From NCBI GenBank assembly GCA_024364805.1, contig CM044495.1:45968540-46032539 (forward strand): DNA of 64,000 nucleotides. Direction: 5' to 3'. Numbering within the stretch: the first letter of the stretch is position 1; each line of letters opens with the position of its first letter. Made by a program: the position numbers and the translations under genes. The notes under the pieces are model-generated. The model searched no databases. It was not told where the DNA came from and was given only the letters and a program-made list of their open reading frames with translations. This DNA comes from Euprymna scolopes. Its lineage: Eukaryota; Mollusca; Cephalopoda; Sepiida; Sepiolidae. Positions 1 to 10,173 of this stretch are shown one piece after another.

Positions 1-1265
1 TATATTTATATATATATATATTTATATATATATATATTCTATCCCCTTAAATACGACTTAAACCAAATAAATAATACGGAATTAAGGATCAGCCTAAACT
101 TAAATATCAATTCTAACTCATTGGTCTAATTAAAATCAATAGTTTCCTCTATTATATTAAAGCACTCCTGATCCTAACTTTTAAATCGCGAATTCTAAAT
201 TCTGACTAGTTTCAACTTCTCACTACCATTTTAAAACAGTAGAGAATATGCACCGTTATATAGCATAAACTTTAGGACTATCTCTGACATATTTTATTTG
301 AATCAACTCTAAATGAATAAATACATGTGTGCATCTATACGTTGATACGTGCAATCAATTATATAATATTTTATGTGGATTTATTTTATCTTTTGCTGTT
401 TACACCTTATCTTGGATTTTAAGGAATAGATTATTCTCACTAATATTACCATTATTAATCAATATATTTAGAACTATCATTGTCAATCATCACACATATT
501 AGTCACCAACATATTTATCCCTTATTACAATCTATTTTTATCATAACAATCAGATTAGATGAATATATTTAAGCGTGGAGATAGATTAATAATATAAATT
601 GAGATTTTATGATTATTACTGTAGAACTTTCTAAATGTCATTTAATAAATAAGTAAAAAAACGTTATAGGAGTAAGATTGGAGAAGTGGACGGCGATGGG
701 GGACGAATACCAATGAGAAAGTCACGCCTTCGAATCACCACCAAGAAATTATTCATACTTTCTCCTTTATAGTATTCATCTTTTTCTCTTTTCTGTTTTC
801 TTTTTTTACTCCCTTGCATTTTTCCACCCATGTCTTTTAACCTCTTCTCTAATGTGCATGATAGTGACGGGGTGGAAATATACAGAAATGTAAGTCGCAC
901 ATTTTCAGCCCACATGAAAATTTTAGTCAAATTAAACGTATTTGTATAACTGAATAACCCTGATTTAATCTAACCCTCTTTTTAGCATATATCTATCGAA
1001 TCTATATTCCCCTACTGTTTGAATCTAATACACACTAGTATGTTTGATTTTTGGAGTGGACTATCGGGTCTTATTTACATACAACCAAATTTTATTTTTA
1101 CAACATTTCACGGAAACTTAATATTAACTATTTGTTACGAGAAATACCTGATATATTCATTGCAAACGTTAATTTTTTTTATAAACTATATCGCCTGAAG
1201 AGGTCTCTAGTTACTAGTAACTATTCTTATGATTGTAGCAACATACTGCTTACGTAAAAAAATAA
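1..1265. other. AT-rich DNA, no gene recognised
   Basis: The first 36 bases are a (TA)n-type tract. The rest is AT-rich single-copy-looking sequence. An open frame on the minus strand at 664-930 is rich in Lys/Arg and Ser but matches nothing I know and has no exon-like context. I do not call it a gene. Confidence 0.6.
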
Positions 1266-1267
1266 AG

Positions 1268-1303
1268 TATATATATATATATATATATTGTGTGTGTGTG
1301 TGC
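1268..1303. repeat. (TA)n(TG)n microsatellite at the 5' edge of a LINE
   Basis: About ten TA dinucleotides are followed by six TG dinucleotides. The LINE begins directly after it, so the element probably inserted into, or is bordered by, simple sequence on this side. A (TA)n tract also closes the other end at about 5190. Confidence 0.9.
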
Positions 1304-2007
1304 AATGCACACAGGGTGATGTGACGCGCAAGTGTGTTAGCTATAAGGTAGCGTCTGGGCCTACTCACCATCTCGCTCTCAGCAACCACCACTGGCTAGC
1401 CTTGCGCGAAACGAGAAGCAGAGTGCGTAAGTCTTCTCCTGCCAGTACACAGCCTCTCCATCATCAAGACCTCTTCTGTGCCTCCTCGTGGTCACACACG
1501 GTAACTGGTTGTCATGCGACTCCAGGCTGAATCAGTAGAGGATCTCGGAACAGTAGGGAGTCCCAGAGGGACTGTGCTACGGCCCACCGACGTGTGGACA
1601 TGCCCTGACACATTACCAATCCCTATCCCAGCCATGGGTCAAATGGCCTCACTGCCTTGTGAGAGCCATGGAAATAGATAAGACTAGGAGAGCAACCCCG
1701 ACAGAAACGACAATACCAATCACTGTAGCGATGGGTGAGCGGCAAAGCAGCAGGTGTGGAAATCACTGGGAGCTGTAGCTGCAAACCTGCACACAGGCGG
1801 CCCAGGAACTGGCCGTACTCCACTCGACCAAAGCAGCGAGGGGGTGCAGGCAACTAGCTTACCGACCGAGCAGTCCTTTTCAGGATCACTCTGCTCGTCT
1901 CCATGGCATAAGGACGGGACAATAAAAGGAGCCCTAAACAGCTGCTTCACCATCACCTCTGGCCAGCATACCGCGGCTGGCGGGGTTTCCCTCGCAGCAG
2001 TCGAGAC

Positions 2008-3045
2008 ATGAGAAAGGAAGGGTTGCTGCTTACCTTAGCATCATGGAATGTTCGTACTTTGCTCGACAACACCAGAGCTGACAGAGCCGAGAGAAGAACT
2101 GCTCTTGTAGCAAGGGAGCTTGCCCGCTATAAGGTAGACATCGCAGGCCTCAGTGAGACTCGCCTCTCAGACAAGGGTCAACTGACAGTCAGGTGTCGGC
2201 AACACCATTTTCTGGAGTGGACGCAGCAGCGAGGAGCGCAGAGGGGCTGGCGTGGGCTTCGCCATCAAGACTGACCAAGTGAGGAAGCTGGTCAGCATCC
2301 CGGACTGCATCAATGACCGGCTGATGAAGATGCAACTCCCGCTCAGTAAGGGAAGAACCGCTACACTGATCAGCGCCTACGCACCAACCATGACTAACTC
2401 CAAAGATACCAAGGACCATTTTTATGAAGATCCGGAAAGCCTCATCTCCGCTGCTCCGCAGAGAGAGTAGTTCATCGTCTTCGGCGACTTCAATGCCCGC
2501 GTTGGCACTGACCCTTCCACTTGGGACCGGGTCCTTGGCTACCATGGAGTGGGAAAGTGCAATAGCAACGGCTGCTCAGCTTCTGCGTTGCACACGACTT
2601 TTCCATCACCAACACCATGTTCCGCCTATCCACCCGTAGCAAGACATCGTGGATGCACCCACGCTCCCAGCACTGGCATTTGATCGACTACATCATCAGG
2701 GCAAGGGACAGGAGAGATGTAAGGTTGACCAAGGTTGTGTGTGGTGCCGACTGTTGGACAGACCACCGCCTGATCATATCCAAAATGTGCCTCTACATTC
2801 AACCCAAGAGGCGGCCTCAGGGTCAGAAAGTCGCAAAGCGCCTTAACGTGGATAAACTGAAAAGTCCAGATGTCATCCATGAGCTACAGGAAGCAATCAA
2901 CGACAAGCTATCTGTCCCCCTTACCATCTCGGACACTATTGAAGATCAGTGGGCACACCTCAGAGACTCCACCTACTCCATCGCTCTCGAAATCATTGGA
3001 CCCAAGAAAAAGAAGCACCAAGACTGGTTTCATGAAAATGACTGA
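2008..3045 (+). pseudogene. LINE endonuclease domain (EEP/AP-endonuclease-like), frame-broken
   Basis: In living relatives this domain nicks target DNA to prime reverse transcription. The first frame (2008-2274) starts MRKEGLLLTLASWNVRTLL and carries the ALVARELARYKVDIAGLSET block. A frame change near 2200 moves the homology to 2252-2470 (GFAIKTD, INDRLM, SAYAPTMTN). An in-frame stop follows at 2468-2470, then [14 protein letters not shown], which holds the conserved Asp/Asn of the GDFN motif. Another frame change near 2585 leads to 2617-3045, with [24 protein letters not shown] and WTDHRLI; the Asp-His pair of this last block is the usual catalytic end of the fold. After it comes the linker with HQDWFHEND. 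Start chosen at the first Met before the conserved block; some relatives may start upstream. Confidence 0.9.
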
Positions 3046-3149
3046 GTTTCAACCCCCTCCTAGAGGAGAAACTCCAACTTCTCCATGCACATCAGAGTGA
3101 CCCCAAGTGCTTCGCAAAGAAAGCTGCCTTCAACATCCGAAGCAAGGTG

Positions 3150-4990
3150 TAGGCCAGACTCCGCTCCATGCAAGATGCCTATCTCAGCATCAAAGCAGAT
3201 GAGATCCAGGAGCATGCCAATAGCCATGATATGAGGAAGTTTTACGATGCGCTGAGAGCTGTCTAAGGTCTTCAGTCCTCTAGCTCCTCCCCCCTGCTTA
3301 GCTCTGATGGAACAACTCTCTTGAATGACAAAAAGCAGATCCTTGAGAGATGGACAGAGCACTTTAACAGCGTTCTAAACCGGCCATCTTCCATCAACAA
3401 TGAAGCCATCGACCGACTATGCCAGGAGCCTATCAACGAGGAGCTCGACATTCCACCCTCGTCAGAGGAAGTAAGCAAAGCCATCAATCAACTTACCTCT
3501 GGGAAGGCCCCTGGCCCCGACTCAATTCCAGCAGAAGTATACAAATCTGGTGGACCTACACTGCTTGTAAGACTGACAGAACTCTTCCAATCCATGTGGG
3601 AGAGTGAAGAACTACCCAAGATTTTCGTGATGCTACTATTGTTCACATTTACAAACGCAAGGGAAATCGTCAGTCATGTGACAACCACCGCGGGATATCC
3701 CTTCTCTCCATCGCTGGGAAGATCCTGGCCCGCGTCCTTTTCAACCGCCTGCTAGTGCGTCTTGAAGATGGTCATCTTCCCGAGAGCCAGTGTGGCTTTC
3801 AAGAGGGCCGCAGGACGACTGATATGATCTTTGCTGCACGCCAGCTGCAGGAGCAGTGTCGAGCAGCAGCACCGGAGCCTCTGCACCACGTTTGTTGACC
3901 TGACCAAGGCCTTCGACACTGTTTGCCGAAATGGCCTCTGGCGGATCATGGACAAATTTGGTTGTCCAGACAGGTTCATCGCCATTGTCAGGCAGTTCCA
4001 CGAGGGCGTGACCGCCCGTGTCCTGGATGAACAACGGAGTCAAGCAGGGCTGTGTCTTAGCCCCGACGCACTTCAGCATGGTTTTCTCTGCTATGCTCCA
4101 GGACGCTTTCAAAGACAATCACTCTGGCATTGACATCAAGTACAGATGTGACGGGAAATTGTTTAACATCAGGCGAATGCAGGCAGTCACGAGAGTGAGG
4201 GAAACCATCATCAGATACCTTCTCTTTGCCGATGACTGCGCCCTTAATGCCCCAAATGAGATAAAGATGCAACGTCAAATGGACGGATTCTCCACCAGTT
4301 GTGACAACTTTGGTCTCAACATCAATACAAAGAAAGAAGTTATGTACCAACCCGCCCCAGGAGATGCATACCACGAACCCGGTATCACTGTCAAAAATCA
4401 GAAGATTAATGCTGTGGAGCAATTCACCTACCTTGGCAGCACCCTTTCCCGCACCGCCAACATTGACATGGAGGTAAACCATAGGAACTCCACAGCGAGC
4501 AGTGCATTTGGAATACACTGTGTGGAAGAGGAGAGGCATTACACTCGCAACCAAACTGAAAGTATACCGAGCAGTCGTCCTGACAACCCTACTCTACGGC
4601 TGTGAAACTTGGACGCCATATAAAAGACATGAAAAACAGCTGAATGGCTTCCACCTCTGATGCCTCCGTAATCTTCTCAACATCCGCTGGCAAGATAGAA
4701 TTCCTGACACAGAAGTTCTGAAGCGCGCGGGGCTCCATACCATCAACACCATAATCCACAAAACCCAGCGCCGGTGGGCAGGCCATGTCTATCGCATGCC
4801 TGACGACCGAATCCCCAAACAACTCTTCTATGGGGAACTCAGCCAGGGAAAGCGGACTGCAGGATGCCAAAAGACATCCCTCAAAGACTTTGACATCAAC
4901 CCCCAGTCTTGGGAGAGTCGCGCTGCGGAACGTTCTGCCTAGCATTGCGCCATCAGCCTGGGAGCCGGCAAGGCAGAGGATCAACGCATG
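3150..4990 (+). pseudogene. LINE reverse transcriptase domain, frame-broken
   Basis: The RT part begins after a charged linker. The first long frame (3321-3755) has SGKAPGPDSIPAEVYKSGG (RT block 1). The next pieces give GFQEGR..TDMIFAARQLQE, then FVDLTKAFDTVCRNGLW, which supplies the first catalytic Asp of block A. The frame 4018-4605 has GVKQGCVLAPTHF (block B), LLFADDCALN (the FADD catalytic box of block C, intact), FGLNINTKKEV and the QFTYLGSTLSR thumb-type block. Downstream fragments to about 4990 match the usual RKLNHFHLSCLRRILKIRWQD-type tail (here FHL.CLRNLLNIRWQDRIPDTEVL) and an FYGEL..G.R block. Catalytic boxes survive, but the frame is interrupted repeatedly, so no functional enzyme is made. 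Confidence 0.9.
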
Positions 4991-5044
4991 ACCCACGACC
5001 AGCAGAAGCGCAAGAGGAGGGAGAGTCCTGCCGGTTCACAGCCT

Positions 5045-5148
5045 GCCGATACTGCCTTCACGTGTCCAGAGTGTGGAAGAGTCTGCCGAGCACGGATTGG
5101 CCTCATCAGCCATCTCAGGACCCACCGAACCCCGATGCCGAACTGATT
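5045..5148 (+). pseudogene. C-terminal C2H2 zinc finger of the LINE polyprotein
   Basis: The last coding stretch of the element contains a perfect C-x2-C-x12-H-x3-H pattern, starting FTCPECGRVCRA and ending SHLRTH, followed by a short basic tail and a TGA stop at about 5146. A single C-terminal C2H2 finger is known in this group of LINEs and is thought to bind element RNA or target DNA. This block is intact in its own frame although the upstream frame is broken. Confidence 0.85.
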
Positions 5149-5189
5149 GATACCTTGGTCATCGTCGACTTCGACGGACGAGTAAGAAA

Positions 5190-5190
<1 letters not shown>

Positions 5191-5226
<36 letters not shown>
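5191..5226. repeat. (TA)n microsatellite at the LINE 3' end
   Basis: About 17 TA dinucleotides directly follow the 3' end of the LINE, as is common for RTE-like elements, whose 3' ends lie in short tandem repeats rather than poly(A). Confidence 0.95.
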
Positions 5227-5228
<2 letters not shown>

Positions 5229-5404
5229 CGAATATAGATCACTTTGTGATTTAGCCTATAATTAACTGATTTTGAAACTAATATTGCCATTAATTCAATA
5301 TGCCTGAATGCTATAAAGCCATTTTTTTCATCATTATATTCTGTATAATTCTAGGATTTCTCGTCTTTTGGGACGCAAGCATTAAACTTTGAGATGCCAT
5401 GGTG

Positions 5405-5640
5405 TAAAGAGACTTATTTTAATTTCCCCCTTTTAATTCTCTTTATTTTTCTGATGATATAATGAAGTTATAACTTTTAGTTCTCATCTTTCATTTAATA
5501 TATTTAATCCTCCCATACTTGGGAAGGTGTCGGAGTCTGACAAACTGCAACAGTATTATTACCATTTGTCGTTCTCCTCGGACAATAGGGTTTTGCTCTT
5601 AGGATCAGTCCATTGTATAATTGCAGCGTCTGTTATGCAG
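5405..5640. repeat. Dispersed repeat pair O, copy 1
   Basis: This stretch aligns by eye, on the same strand, with 11178-11413. Shared landmarks in order are TTATAACTT, TAATCCTCCCATACTTG, TCGGAGTC, ACAAACTGCAACAGTAT, TCGTTC and TTGTATAATTGCAG. Here it continues into an open frame (5527-5769) that is absent from the second copy, so that frame is not evidence for a gene. Family unknown. Confidence 0.75.
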
Positions 5641-5865
5641 CCCGGCTCACTCCCACATTCACGACATGTTAGAGCATTTTGTTTTAAGATTGCTGATGCG
5701 GGTCCTAAAGATCTGTGCTCCTCTCTACACCGTTCTAGAAAGCTTGTTTTCGCCATGGTGACGATGTAGGTTCAAAGGTGAATTTGAGTTCTGTTGCAAC
5801 ACATTTTGAGCAAATATTTCTTTTTTAATGAGGCCGGTAGATCAATTGGAGATTGTGTGTACTTA

Positions 5866-6300
5866 ATGGTGATCGGACGATTCCAATATTTCTTCCGATT
5901 CTCATACAATTACAGATTCCGATTCTTTATAAATTAAATATACTATGGTTATTTTGTCTTGATTGCTGTATAAACACGTCATAAATGTACCTATATTTCT
6001 TGAAACGTATAAACAACATATTTTAGTTTTACTGGAAGTTTAAATCAATAAATAGTTATTCTTTTATTACTACAAGCAATGGAAGATGTTTCTTAAACCA
6101 ACATCCAATAAAGATAATGGAAGGGATCGGTTTTGACAACGAAAAATAGGCTTGATTATTTCCGATACCGATTCTGACGCCCCAAAAAGCTGATTTTTGG
6201 TCCCCCCGATTTATCAGAGAGGGACCTATGATTTCAGTGGTGTCCGTGCGGACTAATACCAGATAATCATCCATTAGCTTTTCCGGAAATTTTGCCACAA
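5866..6300. repeat. CGATTCC-rich repeat, possible hAT-type end
   Basis: The block starts near ATCGGACGATTCCAATATT and is rich in degenerate CGATTC / CCGATTC motifs (5868-5925 and again 6151-6180). The inverse complement of the block at 19525-19617 begins TAGTGGTTGGACGATTCC and carries the same motifs. TAGTGG at a terminus and dense subterminal motifs are seen in hAT-family transposons; no transposase is visible here, so this is a tentative non-autonomous relic. Confidence 0.4.
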
Positions 6301-6357
6301 ATTTTACTGCATTAAATAGATGTTAGAAGTAAAAAAATTTTTTTACAAAAATTACCG

Positions 6358-6920
6358 TTGCGTCCCCCCCCCCCGGGACTCGAGAGGTCAAAAATGTCTC
6401 AAAATGAAACATTTTGCCCCATAACTTTTGATCCATCCATCAGATTTTTTAAAAAAACTTAACCAAAATGTGGAGCCAATTATTTTTTATATAAATCCAG
6501 TATGGGTGAGCCTGGCAAAATTTTAGTTTGCATCCCTGGGGACTTTCAGTCCTAAAAACGCCCGTTTGTGGCTCTTTTTTCATATTTCTCAACAAAAACT
6601 TTATATGTCTGACAATATAGTGTTTTTTTTCATGGTGGTAAACTCAAATATACATATGTTAAGACCTGAAACTGCATCGTTATCCATTTACACTGGGGTC
6701 CGGCGTCCCCATGGGCTCAAAAGAGGTCAAAATTGCCCCAAAATGGCCAAAAATGACACAGTTTATCCCATAGTGTGTGATCCACCCATTAGATGTTCCT
6801 GACACTTGGCCAACATGTGGAGGCCATTGTTCTTAAAATAGATTCAGTATTGGGTGACCCTGGCAAAATTATGATTCACATCCCTCTGGTACTTTTAGTG
6901 TAAAAAACATGGCTTTTTGG

Positions 6921-6978
<58 letters not shown>

Positions 6979-7222
6979 CAGATTACTCAAGAACTTGATA
7001 TGAATACGATATAGTAGTTTTCTATGGTGCTGAATTCAAATATACATGTCTTAAGGCGTGAAACTGTCCCGATTGTCCGTTTTCACTGGTATTCGACTTT
7101 TCCAGGAGCTCAAAATGGGCCACAAATGCCCAAAGATTGCAAAAAATGACTATTTATCACACAACTTTAGCTCCATCCATTAGATTTTTCTGAAACTTGG
7201 CGAAAATGTGAAGGCAACGTTG
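6358..7222. repeat. Divergent tandem array, unit about 350 bp, roughly 2.5 units
   Basis: Three related units occur head to tail. The landmark YTTTGATCCATCCATYAGAT recurs near 6425, 6777 and 7170; AAATATACATRTSTTAAG recurs near 6645 and 7032; GGTGANCCTGGCAAAAT recurs near 6506 and 6854. The second interval is longer because of a poly(T) expansion at 6924-6978. Units differ by perhaps a quarter of positions, so the array is old. The C-rich run at 6364-6375 marks the left edge. No coding potential is shared between units. Confidence 0.85.
6924..6978. repeat. Poly(T) tract, 55 bp
   Basis: An uninterrupted T run lies inside the second unit of the tandem array, where the other units have a short T run. 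It looks like an expansion of existing sequence rather than a retroposon tail. Its exact length is likely unreliable in the assembly. Confidence 0.95.
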
Positions 7223-7468
7223 GCCCTTCACGCTTCTCATATTCATCATTTTTTCACTATTTTTTGTGCCGTCATCTCGCATGCAGCACAAGAGGTGAAA
7301 CTCACGCGCGGCTTATTTCCGCTACTGATTAAATGTCCCAACACTAGTACTTAATGTAAATGACATTAGGTAGGCACTTGTAATATAGAAATAATCTTGA
7401 CGTCGTACGATGGATTAATTATTAACTTTACTAGACCAAAATACAGTATCAATTTAACATTCGAGTCA

Positions 7469-7652
7469 TTTTTTTACATAGGTATCACCACTTATCAAGA
7501 CCAAGAGGCCACTTGAGTATAAGGGTTAAAGAGTGTACAGTAGAAATTGGACAATATAGTAATCGTTAGTAATGCAAATTCAGTAAATTTGTTAACAAGT
7601 GGGACGGTTCATCAAGAACTTGTTTACGTTAGACTTGAAGACAACCATATCT
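7469..7652 (-). mobile_element. LINE family 1, copy C, 3' terminal part (cut by copy A)
   Basis: Read on the minus strand this is the end of the ORF (MVVFKSNVNKFL-type) followed by a 3' UTR (AACCCTTATACTCAAGTGGC, TTGATAAGTGGTGA) and a poly(A) at 7475-7469. It is the missing tail of the minus-strand copy that resumes at 9628-10173. The intact arrangement is seen in copy D at 23758-24512, where the two parts are contiguous. An open plus-strand frame over this segment is only the antisense. Confidence 0.85.
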
Positions 7653-9627
7653 ACATCCATATCTGTGGTTACTTCAACGTCCATAACGTGGAATGGCTGA
7701 TCGATTCAAATAAGACAGACGATGAGGGGAGGGTTTGTCATGATTTTGTCATTGCTTATGACCTATCAGATTATTCGCGAATTCACCGTGTGCCCGATAC
7801 TACCGGTCAATATGCAAGCCTCCTAGACCTTTTTCTCCTCTAGGATCCTTCGACCACTCTGTCGTATCAGTTAAGATAAAAATGAAATGTAATAAGTCCC
7901 CAGACGTACCTATCCACCGTATTGTTTACCGATACTATATGGCTGACTGGGATAGGTTCCGTACATTCATATCTGATTTACCTCTGCATTCGATGTTTAA
8001 AAAGGTGCCCTCTATAGTATCATATCTGACAGAATGGTTAATTTTAAGCATATACCGATTCATACCATCTAAAAATTCCAACAAAAACCTAACAGCCAGC
8101 CGTGGTTCTCCCCAGAATGTGCTGCTGCTATTGCGCACAGAAATCAGTTTTTCCATAACTACCAACGTAATAGATGCACTTAGACTAAAGCTACTTTCAG
8201 GAACGCCAGCAACAACTGTAAAAGAGTAATAAAAAATGCAAGAGTGCTATATGTCCAGTCTGTTAAATCCAAAGTAGCTGATCAGCGGCTTGGTTCCCAC
8301 CAGTTTTGGCAAATAACAAATAGGATCCTGAGCAGAAGTGTGCGTTCTATCCCAACCATTATCAATGGACCAGAGGTCATCATCAGACAAGGCCAAACTA
8401 TTTGCAAAGAACTTTGCAGCTAATTCTACCCTATGCGACAAAGGCCATCAACTCCCCATATTTCCTCCTATAACACAGAATACGCTAGGTAACATGTGCA
8501 TGAGGTCGCCAAGCTAATCAAGAAGCTTGATTTCAGTAAAGCAACTGGCCCTGACGGCATCCCAATTATAGTGTTAAAAAAAGCTTCAACCAGAACTTGC
8601 TCCCATACTTACGAAACTGTTTAAACGTTGCCTCAAGGAGAAATGCTTTCCGACTCCCTGGAAAACCTCATCAGTATGCCCAGTATTTAAGAATTCAGGT
8701 GATAAGTCATCTCCCTCTCGGTGCAGACCAATAAGTCTCCTGTGTGTTATTCTGATCTCGAGCGTGTGGTTCAATGGGGGAAGACGTGGCTAGTTACCTT
8801 TTAATGCATCTAAAACCAAACTCCTGTCTTTACATCATCAATGCTCTGCTCCCCATCTCGCATCAATTGAAATGGATGGCTCTCGTCTAGGAGAAGCCCC
8901 ATGTTTTGACAAGCTTCTGGGTTTGTCCTTTACTCCTGATCTGAAATGGAACACGTACATCAAGTCTGTTGCCAAGGTCGCTGGAAAGATGGTGGGATCC
9001 TTCTACCGCTCCAGAAGATATCTCACTACTGATGCAATTCTCTATCTATATAACAGCCAATTACGTCCAAGGATGGAATACTGCTGCCATATCTGGGCAG
9101 GAGCTGCTAAAAACAGCCTATCCTGCCTTGACAGAGTACAAAATAGACTTCGTGGCTTAGTGGGCGATGCCTTTTTCTCTACCCTGCAACCTCTCTTCCA
9201 CAGAAGAGACATTGCGAGCCTATCCTTGTTTTATCGTTATTTCCATGGCAGGTGCTCGTCTGAACTCCAATCTCTGGTCCCCCTCGCCAATCTTTCACGA
9301 AAAACACCCGTCTAGCTGAATCCACTGTGAAAAAAATTTCCCCACTCTTTATCTGTGCCTAAATCAAAACGTAGATTCCATGAACAAAGCTTCTTTCTTA
9401 GAACTGCACGCCTGTGGAACTCTGTTCCGTCTGCCTGCTTCCCACCTGACTACAACTTGGATGTATTCAAGTCCAACGTTAACAAATTCCTAATGAACCG
9501 CATCCTTAAGTAAACACTTCATTAAATCTCCACACTAATGTACTTTACTTGCAATAACCCTTATCCTTGAGTGGCTTCCGGGCCTTGTATAAGTGATGAC
9601 CACCGTGTAAAAAATACAACAAAAAAC
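7653..9627 (+). mobile_element. LINE family 1 (Jockey/CR1-like), copy A, internally deleted, inserted into copy C
   Basis: The copy starts within the endonuclease (ICGYFNVHNVEWL, then TTGQYASLLDLFLL), runs through a linker with QPWFSPECAAAIAHRNQF, enters RT block 1 (LDFSKATGPDGIPIIVLKK, WKTSSVCPVFKN, RCRPISLL), then jumps near 8755-8775 to the region after the YADD box (WGKTWLVTFNASKTKLLSL). It continues to the C-terminus and the 3' UTR, ending at about 9612 in an A-rich tail. It is 5' truncated and lacks the catalytic RT core. Insertion points on both sides fall at the same place of the older copy C, with at most a 3-4 bp target repeat (CAT). Confidence 0.9.
8505..9512 (+). pseudogene. LINE family 1 reverse transcriptase remnant with internal deletion
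   Basis: The RT starts with KLDFSKATGPDGIPI and the CFPTPWKTSSVCPVFKNSGD block, then loses the whole catalytic palm, including the Asp boxes. The remaining reading frame 8872-9315 holds GLSFTPDLKWNTYIKSVAK, YLTTDAILYLYNSQLRPRM and EYCCHIWAGA, which are typical of the post-palm region of Jockey/CR1 elements. The end (RTARLWNSVPSACFP.. and ..FKSNVNKFLMNRILK) lies at about 9405-9512 in another frame and is followed by a TAA. No activity is possible. Confidence 0.9.
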
Positions 9628-10173
9628 ATTGTAGTCAGCTGGAAAGCAGGAAAACAGAAGACAATTCCACAGGCGTGTACTTCCAAGTAAGAAGCTTTAT
9701 TCATGCGATCTACGTTTAGGTTTAGGCACAGATAACGAGTGGGGGGAATTATTGATAGTGTTTACAGCAAGACGAATGTTTCTTGTGAAAGTTTGGCGAG
9801 GGGGGATCATAGACTGAAGCTCAGTCGAACACTTTCCATAAAAATAATGATACAGCAGAGACAAACTCGCAACATCTCTTCTGTGAGATAGAGGTTGCAG
9901 GGAAGAGAAAAGGATATCCCCTACGAGACTACGAAGTCTATTTTGAACTATATCAAGGCAGGACAAGTCCTTTCCATCAGCTCCTGCCCAGATGTGGCAA
10001 CAGTATTCCATCCTTGGACGTACCTAGCTCTTATATAGATATAGAATTGCATCCGCAGTGAGATATCTACTAGATCGATAGAAGGATCCCACCATTTTTT
10101 CCAGCAGACTTGGCAACAGATTTGATGTACGTGTTCCATTTAAGATCAGGAGTAAAGGTCAAGCCCAGAATTT
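9628..10173 (-). mobile_element. LINE family 1, copy C, 5' part of the minus-strand copy
   Basis: Minus-strand translation gives the same post-palm blocks (YVQGWNT-type antisense frames are shadows): LTFTPDLKWNTYIKS, MEYCCHIWAGADGKDLSCL, RNRLRSLVGDILFSSLQ and PPRQTFTRNIRLAVNT. The copy is 5' truncated at about 10173 and stops abruptly at 9628 in the middle of the C-terminal coding sequence; the rest lies at 7469-7652. It is older than copy A, which interrupts it. Confidence 0.9.

Larger units (their letters stand above)
1310..5187 (+). mobile_element. APE-type non-LTR retrotransposon (LINE), RTE-like, nearly full length, decayed
   Basis: A single polyprotein-type element runs from a GC-richer leader (about 1310-2007) through an apurinic-like endonuclease, a reverse transcriptase and a C-terminal C2H2 zinc finger, and ends at a (TA)n tract. 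The base composition is clearly more GC-rich than the flanks. Recognisable blocks include SWNVRTLLDN (endonuclease start), [49 protein letters not shown] and FADDCALN. These belong to the LINE type often mis-annotated in animal genomes as craniofacial development protein 2-like. The reading frame shifts or stops at many places (at least eight by eye), so it is dead. A 3' end in a microsatellite and no poly(A) suit an RTE-like element; I cannot fix the clade without alignment. Confidence 0.9.

Noticed and set aside
4057-4996. Long minus-strand frames across the LINE
   Set aside because: They are antisense shadows of the reverse transcriptase region.
5527-5769. An 80-residue open frame starting MSESDKLQQ
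   Set aside because: The first half is dispersed repeat O, whose second copy does not keep the frame, and no domain is recognisable.
7469-7843. A 5' inversion (twin priming) of a single LINE
   Set aside because: The minus-strand segment is a 3' UTR and C-terminal part that completes copy C, so nested insertion explains it better.
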